Shown here in pieces: positions 37,720 to 50,920 of a stretch of DNA of 64,000 nt (positions within the stretch are counted from its first letter, which is position 1; each line of letters starts with the position of its first letter). Location: NCBI GenBank assembly GCA_021613335.1, contig JAJTWR010000101.1, positions 140,001 to 204,000 of the forward strand, read 5' to 3'. Both the position numbers and the translations under genes were made by a program. Origin of the DNA: Whitmania pigra. Its lineage: Eukaryota; Annelida; Clitellata; Hirudinida; Haemopidae. A model generated the notes under the pieces. It saw only the letters and a program-made list of their open reading frames with translations. It ran no database searches and was not told the DNA's origin.

Positions 37720-39250
37720 GTTGATTAAAATGAGGATGATAACGCTTTTTTTTATTGTTCCGTTGGATTTTATTTGAAATTTATTTATTTTTTATCAGAC
37801 AAATTTTAGAGTATTAAAAATGTTAATCTTTTTCCAGCGGATTATAATATTGCCATAGTAAGGATTTTTTTTAAATAGAATTTATTACACCTCTGACAAG
37901 GTTTCAATTATATTATTGGCATTATGATGCGAAACATCTTGGTTTTCTTTCAAACTTGTGTTTTTTTTATTGTAATTCTCTTCATGACTTGGATCGGTAA
38001 ATAAATTTACTTGAATACATTTTGAAACGATAACGAATAATGCTTTCGCTTTGAAATACTGGCAGCTTGGTAGTTTGAGGTGCTTAAACAATAATTTCGA
38101 TAAAATCGTTGCAATGAATGAATAGATGTTAATCGAGGTCCACAGATAACTCTCCTGGGCCAGCACCCTTTCATACATAAAACGAAAAAAAAATTATTCT
38201 AATTTTTAATGTCGTTTGAGGTCCAGCAAAATAAGATAAGACAAGATTTTCAATAATAATTGAATAATGAATATGATTCTATGAATATTGAATAAAATGA
38301 TATGAATCTATGCCTAAAATATATGAATGCCACTCCGAAACTCTAGGACATTGTCATGTGCGAAACTGCCATCAACGACTGCTGTACCTTCTTAGCTGTA
38401 CTTAAGTAAACAGTTTGTGAAACGAACGCATTGTTTCGTGTAGTGAGTGTTTTTAGAGTTTGCAAGAGGTTACTATTGCGAATATAATAATGTAAAATGT
38501 CTGCAATATTAACGTTTTAATAATAATAAGTGATATTTTGACATTATCGTCTCTTGTTCAGTTCTCAACTTGTTGATATATTAAACATACACTAATAGGT
38601 TTATTGTGGTCACAGCACGTTGAGGACACTAATAAAACGATAAACCTCATTCGCAGCGCGCACAAAATTTTACTCTATCTTTAAAATGTTACACAGAAAA
38701 AAGCGCACGGACTCAAACAAATTAGAGAAGACATTGAATACGACATGGGAGCATACAATCTAGGGCAGGAAAGTTCATTTAGATGACATATTGGTTAGGC
38801 ATTGTGACCTCTCAAAGTTTTGGAAAAATGGTTAGTTATCAACATATGGAAGTAATATCTGAAATTAAAGATTGTATATTTATAATATCAAGAGCATAAT
38901 TATTGGCCTCCTTTAGTGCCTCTAGAACAAGTCTGAGTAAATATTTACATGTTTTCTTTACTGTCGACTCCGAGGCTTCCAGGAAAGAAGTCAAAGTGTG
39001 ATTGGAAGATTTTGTTTAAATTTAAGGAGATCAATAATTATTTTAGACAAAATCTAGTATAAATCTTAGATCTTGATTAGCACCACTAATATTTAGAGAT
39101 GGAAAAAATTTCAGTTTATTGCAACAGATAATTCGTAGAAGTTCCGTAAAAATATGGAGACGAATTTCGTAATTCAGTCAGACAGAATAAGACAACTAAT
39201 TTTGTTAAAACTAAGGTTAAATGAAAATAGTTCCGTTGGTAATAGGGAGG
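37720..39250. other. Spacer between sHSP and cysteine-string protein genes
   Basis: AT-rich. The minus strand is open at 38178-37885 with an ordered end (DPSHEENYNKKNTSLKENQD), but no in-phase partner exon was found, so I do not call it a gene. Confidence 0.4.
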
Positions 39251-39255
39251 AGTTA

Positions 39256-40742
39256 TCATTGATCCTGGAGATTTCCGTTTGTTGATTGGTTACTATCCGA
39301 GCACATCTCTTCTTCAACCTGTGAGACAGGTAATTAACATTAATGGATCGTGATGATGATAATTATGGATGATGGTGATGACGATATTTATGGTGATGAC
39401 GATGATGATGGTTTGGATGATGGTCATAATGTCGAGTGACATAATTATTAAAACGGATCAATAGTTGCTTAATTACTAATGAGTAAATCCAACCATCACA
39501 AATTATTGTCACCACGACCAAATATTATTAACGGCAAGTTAGCCTGAGAACGACGATAAAAGTAACAGTCGTTACGTATCGTGTTCGAAACCCAGCATGC
39601 ACCGTCACAAAGCGCCCCTTGGATGCTGCGCTATACAAATGGTTGAGCGCCCCTGACGCTTATGGCACTATACAAATAAACTTATTATTATTTTTGTTAA
39701 CATTGCCAACTAGTATCTTAATAGTCACCATCAAGGATAAGTAAACCTACCTCAGAATCTGGCTCGGGCTTGCATTTCCCGCAACAGCAACAAAAGCAAA
39801 AGAAACAGCAACAAAAACATCCTGTTAGGACGCCGAGAATGATGAGGAGGAGCTGTTGAACGATTCATTAGTTAACTGATTAATTAATTAATTAATTAAA
39901 TAATACTTAATTTTAATGTTTAATATGATGCTGATCAGTATGATGCTAAATCAATAAATTAATTTATTAGTAATTATGCAATTATTACTATTATTATTAA
40001 CAGTCATCGCCATCATTTATTCAGCGTTCACTCACCAGGTGCCACCAACGTGCTGGCTTAGAGTTGTTCTCTCCGAACTGTTCGGCAACCTTGAGTCCGA
40101 ATTGGTCGTAAAGCTGTCTCGTGGTCGGATTGCCGAGGATCCTATGGGCTCTGTTGATCTCCTGGAACTGGATGGGTAGATGAGTGAGTGAGTGAGTGGG
40201 TAGATGATTGAGTCAGTGGATAGTGAACAGGTTGGTAAATGAGTGAGTGAGTGAATAAGTCAGTGATTACCAATTCAGTAGCTTCAGGATTGTCGGCATT
40301 CTTGTCTGGATGATATTTTCGGGCAAGCTAAATAGAAAGCATGTCGTGATTATGATTATATTGACTTAAAATAATGAAATAAGGTAAAATTAAAATCAGA
40401 CCACATCACAAAAATGTTTTCCTGAAAAATTTTGCAAAGCGATCACCATCGTTAGTACCACCATTTTCATTACCATCGCCTTCCGTCATGATCATCATCT
40501 TTACCATCAACAATGACGAAATTGGCCAATTTTATCATAACTATCAATTATCATCATCATGAAAAATATCACCAGCATCATTACCACCATCACAACGTCA
40601 TCTTCATCCCACAACCAAATGGATCATAACCATAATCATCACTAAAGAAACTAAACCAACCTTCCTAAATGCACTTTTAATATCGTTTGCATCGCAATCC
40701 TTGGTTAAGCCCAATACTTTGTACAGGTTCTTAGAGGGAGTA
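39256..40742 (-). CDS. DNAJC5: Cysteine-string protein (DNAJC5/CSP) homologue, first exon not found
   Basis: Five minus-strand exons are rebuilt: 40742-40661, 40327-40271, 40167-40036, 39852-39751 and 39318-39256 (stop TGA). All borders are GT-AG with phase 0 between them. They encode a J domain with [20 protein letters not shown] and the HPD motif ([19 protein letters not shown]). The CSP linker follows ([17 protein letters not shown], then ARWWHL), then [11 protein letters not shown] and the palmitoylated cysteine string [19 protein letters not shown]. The short end is [20 protein letters not shown]. The order is exactly that of CSP, a synaptic-vesicle Hsc70 co-chaperone. The string is shorter than in vertebrate DNAJC5. 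The exon with the start codon must lie above 40742, where AAT repeats and a hAT element intervene. The last intron carries a SINE. Confidence 0.85.
39535..39690 (+). mobile_element. tRNA-derived SINE (family A)
   Basis: AGTTAGCCTGAGAACGACG, then TATCGTGTTCGAAACCC (B box), CAAAGCGCCCCTTGGATG, and GCGCCCCTGACGCTTATGGC ending in CTATACAAATAAA. Inserted in the last intron of the DNAJC5-like gene. Confidence 0.75.
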
Positions 40743-41159
40743 CTGGAAATTTAATAATAATAATAATAATAATAATTACCTTAATTATTTTCTTTTCTAC
40801 ATTTAATGAACCATGAGTACAAATTAAAACTGTTACCGATTAATGATTTTAATAACTTATAATTTATTATTAATATTATTATTATTATACACGTCAATTA
40901 GATGGTTTAAAAAAACCTGCATTTGTTGAAATAACTTTTAACAACATCTCTGTTACTATTGCTGCCTTCATGTCTTTTCTTGAATAATCGCATTTTGTTC
41001 AGATAAATACAAATTCTAAAAATTGAGTTAATTATCGCTCATAATTCAATTGTTTATCGATCTAGCACCATTTCGTAAAAGTTTTCAATAGTTTATTGAT
41101 TATTTAAACTTTTAAATATTATAATTATATTCTTAAAATAAAAATATCATGCCATCGGT

Positions 41160-44080
41160 AAATTCCATGGGCTTTAACTACTTTTTAAGTAGTTAACTAC
41201 AGTAGTTAACCATTTTTATAAAAAAGTAGTTAATAACTATTTTTAACTACTTTTCAGTCGACATTTGATAAAATTAATTTTCTGGACAACTGAACAAGAC
41301 ATAATTTATTAGCATATTTATTTACACTAGTGTAATTATCAACAAAATTTTATTGTCCAAATTAATCAAAAACAGAAGTATACAATGGATGTTTTAGGCG
41401 ATCTCTTAAAAAAATCATGTCGACGTGATTATCCGATAATTTACATCGTCTGTTACATAAACCTGCCCTGCTACACTAAAAGTCTTTCAACTACTGCCGA
41501 ACTTGGTAATGTCGAATTAAGCTTGATGAATGCAGCACAAACAGTTGGATAATTGAGTAGACTTTGTACATTCCTTGCTGATTTTGATAAATAACAGGAT
41601 GTAAGTATTGCATAAGTAAATTGTAATTTAGAAGTAGAATGATTATTGCTGATATTATGTGTTTTAAAACAGAGGAAGTACTTTAGCTGAATGTCTCCAT
41701 CAACTAGCTGAGGAACACTTGCGTAACCAGAATTATGTGACATGGAATTTGTTTTGTAACTTTTCAATCTACGAATCAAAACAAGTCGAAGGCTTTCCTA
41801 ATGTCAGAAACTTTTGATTGTCATTCTTAGATTGATGGTCGATTGTGAGCTGAACATTTTTTCTTGATAGTTTTTCAGAGTCATTGGACAACTAATATCA
41901 GGAATGATGCTGGAGAATCAAACTTACAGATTATTACCAAATATGGCTCGTCAGAGTTTTAAGCGCTCGATTAGGTCTCACAATTTACCGTATTTTCACC
42001 CATATTACACGCGTGTTATGTTCGATTTTACTTACCACGCACCCCCCTATGCGTGCTATAATCGTATGCGTGTTATGCTAGATTAAATTTACATGAATTT
42101 GATTTCCGACCAACAAAAAATAAAAACATTTAAATGATAGCACAGACTGTGTGTTGTTTTTGCAAAAGTTTTAGACTATATTTTTAATTTTAAATAGTTT
42201 ATAATTGATTGGGCGTTAATGCATAAAGAACTTTCGATATATGCTTACAGAAGCATGTGACAAGACATTCACGCTAATCATTGCATTGTCCAGCTCTCGA
42301 GTTTATGACGTCAACTTGAATTTAACATAAATTAATTGATGGTAACTATAGGAAACTTGTAGGGTGTTGTACTATTTTATGAATTTTCATCATAATTTTT
42401 CAACTCTTTGTTACTCATAATTATAATTGGAGCTAATGTTTTCAGTTTGTGTGACAATGTTTTTTCAGCACTGGTGGTTCAGACAGCTTTGGTTGGTGCT
42501 GTTTAATATTTTAATAGTCAAACATCACAAGCATGGACTTATTGTAGCAAATGTCTTCAATCTCTTAATGATCTTGCTATAAAAACTTTGAACACTTCTC
42601 AAAAGCATGGAACAAAATAGATACAATTTTGGTAATAGTGTCAGTTATCAGTCTTTTGCAGTCTTTATTGGAAAACAAAATGGAAGTCTTAGCCCATTCT
42701 CTTGGAATTCATTATGAAGATTCAAATTGGTAATTGTAATGAATTACCACCACTGTTTTGGCTTTTTCTGGTGATGAGTCACTTGATTTTCTACATTGCT
42801 ATAAGAGAAAAATCATAAAACCCATTAGATGGCATAAATTATATGCAGCTTTTGGCCACACTTTTATGCTGTAGTTGATGCACTGTTTGAACCTCAACAA
42901 TGCCATACCTTCACAGTGAAGCTGTGTCCCAGAGCATAGTATAAATGCAGAACTTCAGTATTTGCTTCAAGAATTGATCTCAATTTATTTTAAAAAAACC
43001 TTGCTTCTTTCAATGCAATTATAAAGGTTATTGTACATGAGCTGCATTTCATGCTCAGATCAATGATCCATTTATGGTTCTTGAAAGGGAGACTTTAACC
43101 TTGAAATCTCATGAAATTTCATGTTATAATTGATGTACGGTTTGGACCTCAACAATGCTATACTTTCCATTGAAGCTGTGTCTCACAGCATGATGCATCT
43201 GATTTACTTCATCATCTACTCCAAGAATTTATCAAAAATATTCAAAAATGTCTCTTAAGATTAGTACATTTAAAATATGTGATTTTCATATTTAGAGAGT
43301 TATGGGACACATATGCTTGTTAAGCGAACTCTTTGCAGCGTGGAATTGGTTAACGAGTTCGTTACCGTCCTTTGAAGTATTGCTTCCCTTTTGTCTTACA
43401 AATTATTATGCGTAAACAATATGCATTCCAAAGTAGGAAGTTGATGCAAATCTTAAGATAAAAATAGTTTCGAAGAAGAATTGAAGAGAGAACGCAATAT
43501 CGAAGCGACTCTTGACCAATTTTGGTCAATTGCAGCGAGCTCATGAATCGTTAACCAGGTCTTTGAAGTTTTTAAACAATTTATTAACAGACATTCAAAA
43601 AATCAATCATAAGACCAATAATTATTCCTCATCATCAGCTAAGCCTTCAAATCCGTCAAAAGTCGAACAGTCTTCACATTCATTTTCGACTCTTGCCGGA
43701 TCGCAGGCTAGTTCAAAGTCCGGGTGGTCACTTTACTCCTTTCCTATAGACTTAATGCCTGCATTTCTAAAGCCACTCAGAATCAAATCAAGAGACACAT
43801 AAAACGTTTTCAAAATACGGCTACCAAGTAATAATTCAGCAGTGAGAAATGACGGAAGTAAGCAAAATTTGAAATCAAAGAAACTTAGCTTATAAAGTGA
43901 TGTACCAAATTGTACAATTGGAAAAAATTAATGTTTGTTCATTTTACTTTAAAATTTTAACATTTTATTAAAAGTAGTTAAATAATAATTTTTTAACTAC
44001 TTTTTTAAGAGTAGTTATTAACAACTTCTTAACTACTTTAAAGTACTTAACTATTTATAGTTAGTAGCTACCCATCTCTG
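41160..44080 (-). mobile_element. hAT-type DNA transposon, degenerate
   Basis: The right end read inward is CAGAGATGGGTAGCTACTAA, a typical hAT terminus. Clusters of AAGTAGTTAA in both orientations fill both ends (41175-41260 and 43970-44065), as in hAT sub-terminal repeats. The minus strand at 41779-41471 encodes the C-terminal dimerisation part, ending FIKLNSTLPSSAVVERLLV. The centre (42.4-43.3 kb) has a diverged duplication of about 250 bp (CCTCAACAATGCCATACC / CCTCAACAATGCTATACT) and no intact transposase core. The left boundary is uncertain by some tens of bases. Confidence 0.7.
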
Positions 44081-44729
44081 CTAACGAGGTTTAATAAATG
44101 TCTCTCTGATAAAATACCATACATTTTATTCGAAAAAAAAGTTAAAAAAATTAATAATTATTCAAAGATTATCATTTTTTCATCTTATCAGGTTTTCCTG
44201 TGTTGCCTTGCTTTTCAATAAATACATGTGTTAAATGTGCAGGATTTGACATTAATGAAATAATGGTTTTTAATTTTTGAAATCCACTGCGTGTTTAAAA
44301 CTTAAAATAATTGATGGCGGTCGTTGTTATTGTGATGACTATGATGATAATGATGAAGCATCAAATGGGAAAACAAAGAAATCACAATCACAAAATCATA
44401 ACATCCGAATGAAAGAAGTTGCTGAACTGATGCAAAATGAGATGTTATCCATGCACGAAGGAGGAAACATGGATGAATCAATAATCTCCAAAATGACGAT
44501 GACCATTATGATTATGATTATAAAGATTATAACTACAGAATATATGGTGAATGAATTTAATTGTAAGAAATGCATCAGCTAAACCTTATAACTAAACTAA
44601 GAATTAATTTAAAAAATGACTGGAAATAAATTTTCCGAGATTTTTGTGTCTCACAACCGATTCACAAAAATGTCAGTTTGGAAATTCTAAGAAAATCTAT
44701 TCAACTCCAATTTTTAACCTTCAAAATCT

Positions 44730-45893
44730 TTAAAAGACCTGAAGTTCACACAGACTCATTAGTCCACCAAAGGGCGAGCTGAGTGGAGTTTGTTGGACAA
44801 TGACGTATCTCACTGGTTGTGCTCCATTGGTAGAACAATTGACTTCAATCCAGGAACTAGAATTCGGTTTTTTAGGGTAGATTCCACACAAAGGATAGGT
44901 GTTTCTTACTGGTCTCTTTACGAGCCAAGAATCATTGGTGAGACCAATGATCAGGTTGAGGTATCTCATGAGTTCAATAGCTTCAAATGTGATTTTTGTA
45001 TTTTGAAAATAAATGCTAAATATTTTACATATACATTTTTTACAGTATATATACAGTTAGACCAATTTGATCTAAATAATCTCAGTTAATCAAATGAAGA
45101 ACCGCATCTAAAAACCCACAATTTGCAGCAAAAGTCAAAACTCGGACGAGCTTGATGCTCACGGTTTGCCTCAAATCCACCATGAACCAGTTCTCTCCTC
45201 CGTTAGGATCCATAGTATGTGCACATTGTGCCATCCTAACAGAAGATCCATGCAAACCATCCACTGCCAACCATGAGGAGAGAATGCCCATAGAAACTTC
45301 AGCTGTTGAACTCTGACATGTTTGTCTTTTTACGGCAAGATTTCCATTTGCTGATATTCGAAATTAATAATTTATCTAATTTATTAAAAATATTTTTTTA
45401 AAGTAAATGCATATTTTATTGATCTTTTTTCTTTTTAATAAGTAAATAATTTACTGCAAAACTAAGTTTACTTGGCAAGACGATCCTTGAAGGCATCTAC
45501 AAAGAAGACATCAATGTAACTCTTTTCAGTTTATATCATTTATTTTTTTTCGTAAGTACCAGTTTGTCAAAATCTGCAAATCATACTAAAACTCACATAG
45601 TAGTTGTAACATTTAGGATAGGACATGATCTTGAAGGGAAGGAAGCGAAACAACTGACATGTTTTATTATTTTCCAAGTAGTTGAAGCTCGTGCAGTTCA
45701 TCTGATCCTTGCAAATCATTGCACAACAGCTTTTCGTTTTTACTCCTGTTTCAATTGAAGATGGAAGGTCCAAAGCACATCCTGGTTTGCCGTAACAATC
45801 GAGTGTCAACAGAAATGTGTTTCTGATATTACATTCTGAAATATTCATGAGGTTGTAACTGAGTAAAACTATTAATAATCTCTTAAAAATCAT
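44730..45893 (-). CDS. Secreted PAN + F5/8C lectin, copy 4
   Basis: Minus-strand exons are 45893-45597, 45496-45472, 45350-45116 and 44964-44730 (stop TAA), with the same phases and lengths as copy 1 except one extra codon near the start (MIFKRLLIVLLSYNLMNIS). The PAN part has CYGKPGCALDL and an altered SCCAMICKDQMNC with an additional cysteine in place of Trp. The F5/8C part reads AQCAHTMDPNGGENWFMVDL, then RQTVSIKLVRVLTFAANC, and ends LMSLCELQVF with a shortened loop before it. Exon 3 ends GG instead of AG, so the junction residue is Gly instead of Arg. With copies 5 and 7 it shares the longer signal peptide. Upstream TATA on the minus strand is at 45977-45972. Confidence 0.78.
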
Positions 45894-45971
45894 TTTATAA
45901 ATGTAAAATAGCTTAGAAATATTTATAAAATATAAAAATATAAAAATATTTCGCCTTAATGTTCTCAGACT

Positions 45972-46260
45972 TTTATATCTTAGAAGGAATGTATGGAAAG
46001 TTTTTAACAAGAAAACGTCGATTTGGAGGCGAACGAAGCAAACAATGGATTTTCAACAACTTTTATTTTTGAATAACAGTCACGCCAGCTTCTGTAGTTT
46101 CTATTCATGTCCGCATTCCGAATGTGGAAGCATAATGACCAAAACTTAGGCGGTATTGATTGGAAGAAATATTTTATGGTGATGGTGATGACAACTTTTA
46201 ATTTTTGAATAACAGTCACGCCAGCTTCTGTAGTTTCTATTCATGTCCGCATTCCGAATG
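45972..46260 (-). promoter_or_regulatory. Promoter of lectin copy 4 with duplicated upstream element
   Basis: TATAAA (minus) is at 45977-45972. A block of about 120 bp with the palindrome CATTCCGAATG occurs twice in tandem, at 46114-46124 and 46250-46260, separated by a GATGGTGATGAC tract. The copy-5 promoter has it once at 51063-51073. Confidence 0.55.
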
Positions 46261-46337
46261 TGGAAGCATAATGCTCAAAACTTGGGCGTTATTGATTGGA
46301 GGAAATATTTTAATTGACTGTTATATATATATATAGA

Positions 46338-46349
46338 TATGGTGATGGT

Positions 46350-46384
<35 letters not shown>

Positions 46385-46398
46385 TGATGATGATGATC
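46338..46398. repeat. GATGAC-type microsatellite
   Basis: About 60 bp of GATGACGATGACGATGATGATG upstream of lectin copy 4. Short R-tail repeats (GTCCTTTGCATAACTGAGATG) lie at about 46750-46800. The remainder of 46.4-48.7 kb is repeat-derived, with R-like sequence near 47.4-47.6 kb and no gene. Confidence 0.85.
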
Positions 46399-48721
46399 AC
46401 TTTGATAAAGCATTTTATTGTAAGCTAGTCGAGCGACAAATTCAGAAATTAATCGTAAGATTTGTTTATATTTTCTTATATTATAAAAAAAAGGCATCGA
46501 TAAAAGTTAAAAAATTAAATTCGTTGTTTAACTTTTAATTTGAATAAAACACCTTTGACATGAGCAAATTTAATATTTATGTATAAGTTACAGAGTCATT
46601 TTTTAATTCGTAGGTAGTATTCTGAATAAATAATTTTTGGTCTACTGGGATCGGTGGTTTAATAAAATCAATTTATTAAATAAAAGATAAAACATCGATG
46701 TACATTAGTACAAGTAAAAAAGTTAATTGTAATTATGTTTTTTTTATTTATTTATTTATTTGATTATAGTCCTTTGCATAACTGAGATGATTTGGACTTT
46801 GTAATTATGTTTCAGTTTTAAACAATATATATTTTGTCAGAGGAGCTTTCCAGAGGTGGTTTTCAAAGCATTAGTTTGGCCAATTTATTTTTAAATCGTG
46901 TTTGTTATTATCTACCATGCATTACGCAAAAGCAAGTGTGCTTCAGTTAAGTTTAATGGTTAGGACTTCGCATGATATTAACTCCGTAGTTAGTTCATAA
47001 AAACTTCATGTTAAATCAGTAACTTGACATTAATAAAAATATTATCAATTACTGCTTTTTAAAGTTACTGTTTTTTTTTTTTACAAAAGTACCCTACTCA
47101 ATCATTACGAATTTTATTTTTCTTTTAGAAAAAATAATGAGATCAGTAGCCTCAGTATTCTGATTAAGTAAGCAGTAGGCAATGGAGTGTTTGTAAGATG
47201 TTTTAAGAAATTGTTTTGATTTTGTGATTCCCTGGAAGGAGCAGATATTTAAACAAGAACAAGTTCCTTAAAACTATTACGAATATGGACAAATTGCTTT
47301 ATTAATTTAGATTATACTCAGTTTAATGTATAGTTGTTAAATGGACTCGCGTAAATTACTAATAATGATAACTACTTTAAATTTAAAATAGCTTTAAAAG
47401 TCTCAATCATAGAGTTTAATTTGGAGTTAGTATTTATCATAGCTGAAGAACATAAACGAGCCAATAGATTTCTTAATGATAATATAAATAATCTTTTATA
47501 CATATTAGGTTAATGCTAGGATTGTAATATAATTTTTGACAAATTTTATAATTATTCGCTCGAGGAGCATAAGATACATTATTTTATTAAGTGGGTCAGT
47601 AAATAAATATTAATCAAGCGTTTCGTAACATGTTTAAAAAACTTGCTTGATTTATTTTTTTTTAAACCAATGACCCTCTTTGTGCCAAGAATTTAAAGTT
47701 GACGACAGAAAAGAAAAAAACTTTAATAACTTTATTTGATAACTAACTTTTTAAAGTATCCTTGCCATACCCTATCAGTGTTTATTTATTAAATGAATCA
47801 ATCAATAAACAATCATTCTAAAATGAATGCATGTATAGATTACCAGGAATTTGAGCGCAGTGGACACATGTTGGCTAATTTTGGATTTATCTTTTGGTGA
47901 GATTTTATGGTCTCTGGCAGTTTATTATTCATATTTATTTACAAATTTACTTATTTAATTAGAGCTGTATTCTGGATAAGTATACTTTTAAGTGACTGAT
48001 GCCCGTCCTAATCATCTTAAGAAAGAGGATCGAAGACAAATAAGCTCAGTGTACTGGGTGCTCAGTTCTGTAGGCTGTGATCGCACAATAACCTAAAGCT
48101 TACTAGTTCGCGGACCTCCGGGATATTTCAATATGAAATGATTTGAAACACTTGTGTGGGAAAAATTTTCATGATTTTTTTGGTTTTATTTGATCTGAAA
48201 TAGGAATGGCCTAATAACGCACAGTTGTTTTATAGTGTAAAACCACGCAAAGGGCCTCAAAATGTACAAAAACAATCATACAGTAAACAAATCTTTTATT
48301 TATTTGATTATAGTCCGTTACATAACTGAGATGATTTGGAGTAAACAAATCTTGCACCTTCAACATTCATATTTATTGAAAAGGAACACTGGAGAGGTGC
48401 TTTATGAAAACATAATAAACTTTGAATAATTATTAATTTTTTGTAATTTTTGCTTGTAAAATAGCTTATATTTCTTACCATTAAAAACATTTTATGGAAC
48501 TTTTCGCTGCTTCGTTGTTTGAACCTTTTATTGAGAGTGTCAAAATGACCGAAGTTTGTTTTACATAACTGCCCGCCAGGACACCAAAAAATTAATTTTG
48601 AAATACTTTTTTTCATTAAAAAGGTATTTTACAATTGATTGAACTATTAATATTTTATTATTGAAACATAAATTACAATTGTTTTTATTTCTTCTATCAC
48701 ACCCCGTCATAACAGCCCGGC

Positions 48722-49060
48722 TGTCACGACCGATGCTCCGTGACCGTGGTCGACGCCACTTCTATCACAAAGAATACTGAAATAACTAATATAAATCGTA
48801 AAAACAAGCTTTATTCACACTTCTTGACAATTCAACTTCCACAAACTAACTTAACTTCCCCGCCTTTCGGGCTAGCCTTGTATCATTCTAGTCGAGTTAA
48901 TTATTCAAAATTATTCGTGTCCATGACGACAGCCAATCATAAACCTAAGCACATAAATAATGACAAATCACAACACGGGGAAATGGGCTACTGCGCATTA
49001 AAACTAACCAATTATAATTCACGAAAGTAGATTAACAAAGGATCAACTGAGCGCCTCGCA
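48722..49060 (-). mobile_element. Possible solo LTR
   Basis: On the minus strand it runs from TGCGAGGCGCTCAGTTGATC, through GTGAATAAAGCTTG (polyadenylation-like), to GCATCGGTCGTGACA. It is richer in G/C than the flanks, and this is the layout of a Gypsy-type LTR. A direct repeat CTTCTATCAC occurs at 48689 and 48759 and does not flank the element. No internal retroelement genes are adjacent. Confidence 0.35.
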
Positions 49061-49425
49061 ATTATTCATAATTCTATTAACAAAGAAATCCAAATCACAA
49101 AATCATAACATCCGAATAAAAGTTGTTGCTCAAATGATGCAAAATGACATCTTATCCATGCACGAAGAAGGATACATGGATGAATCAATAATCTGCAAAA
49201 TGATGATGATGATTATGATTATGATTATAAAGATTATAACAACAGAATATATGGTGAATGAAGGTAATTGTAAGAAATTCATCAACTAAACCTTACAACA
49301 AAACTGAGAATTATTTTAAAAGATTTCGGGAAATAAAGTTGCCGAGATTATGTGTCTCACAACCGAGTCATAAAATGTCAGTTTGGAAATTCCATGAAAT
49401 TCATTTCAACTCCAACTTTCATATT

Positions 49426-50850
49426 TCAAATTCTTAAAAAGACTTGAACTTCACACAGACTCAAGCGTCCACCAGTGGACAAGTTGACTGGAGTTTGTTG
49501 GACAATGACGTATCTCACTGGTTGTGCTCCATTGGTAGAACAACTGACTTCAAACCAGGAACTATAACTTGGTGTTTTAGGGTAGATTCCACATAAAGGA
49601 TAGGTGTTTCTTACTGGTCTCTTTACAAGCCAAGAATCATTGGTGAGACCAATAATCAGGTTGAGGTATCTCTCAAATTCTTTAGCTTAAAATGTGAATT
49701 ATTGTATTTTGAAAACAAATGCTAAATCCTCTATATAGACATTTCTTCACTAATGATAATTAGGAAGTAATTTTTTTTAATTAAAATGTTTACCGAAAAT
49801 TTGGCATTTTATTAATTTACGTCTATATTTCGATAACAAGAACTGTTAGTGTTCTAATTCATCGTAGAAATTACTTTATAACTTAAACACAAATACATTC
49901 ACAGCCCATAAAATAACTTTATGACGCATTTGAATTTCTACAAATGTTTTAACATTAACATTAACAGTTGTACCAATTTGATCTAAATAATCTTAGTTAA
50001 TCAAATGAAGAACCACTCTAAAAACCTACAGGCTGAGGAAAACGTGAAAACTCGGACGCGACTGACGTTAACGGTTTGCCTCAAATCCACCATGAACCAG
50101 TTTTCTCCTCCGTCAGGATCCTTAGTTTGAGCACAATGTGCCATCCAAACGGAAGATCCATTTAAATCATCCACTGCCAGCCATGACCAGAGGATGCCCA
50201 TAGGAACTGCATTTGTTGAACTCTGACATGTTTGTCTTTTCAAGGCAAGATTTCCATTTGCTGAAATTCGAAATTTATAATTAATTTAATTTAGTAAAAA
50301 TATTCTTTATAGTAAATGAGTTTTTTATTAATTTTTTTTCTTCTTAATAAGTAAATAATTCACTGCAAATTAAGTGTACTTGGCAAGACGATCCTTGAGG
50401 GCAACTACAAAGAAGAAATCAATTTAACAATGTAACTCATTTCAGTTTATTTCATTTATTTATTTCGAAAGAACATTTATTTATTTTCATAAAAACCAAA
50501 AAGAATCCAAAAATACTAATTTGTCAAAATCTCCAAATCAAACTAAAACTCACATAGTAGTTGTAACATTTAGGATAGGACGTGATCTTGAAGGGAAGGA
50601 AGCGAAACAACTGACATGTTTCATTATTTTCCAAGTAGCTGAAACTCGTGCAGTTCATCTGAATCTTGCAAATCACTGCACACCAGATTTTGGTTTTTAC
50701 TCTTGTTTCAACTGAAGATGGAAGGTCCAAAGCACATCCTGGTTTGCCGTTACAATCGAGTGTCATCAGAAATGTGCTTATGATATTACATTCTGAAATA
50801 GTCATGAGGTTGTAACCGAGTAAAACTATTAATAATCTTTTACAAATCAT
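49426..50850 (-). CDS. Secreted PAN + F5/8C lectin, copy 5
   Basis: Minus-strand exons are 50850-50554, 50404-50380, 50260-50026 and 49669-49426. The phases match copy 1. The start is MICKRLLIVLLGYNLMTIS. The Tyr of CYGKPGC is Asn (CNGKPGC). The 25-nt exon begins with Leu instead of Met (LPSRIVLP). The F5/8C domain keeps DPDGGENWFMVDLRQTV. One extra T after VQVF removes the usual TAA, so the protein gains three residues (LRI) before TGA at 49428-49426. The extension is short, and the gene is likely functional. Confidence 0.78.
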
Positions 50851-50920
50851 TTTATATATGTAAAATAGCTTTGAAATACTTATGAAATATAAAAATATTG
50901 CGCCTTAATGTTCTCAGACT

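Noticed and set aside
44277..44582. 101-codon + frame before lectin copy 4
   Set aside because: Equivalent to the reverse strand of the lectin 3'UTR in other copies; not called as a gene, only noted as a finding.
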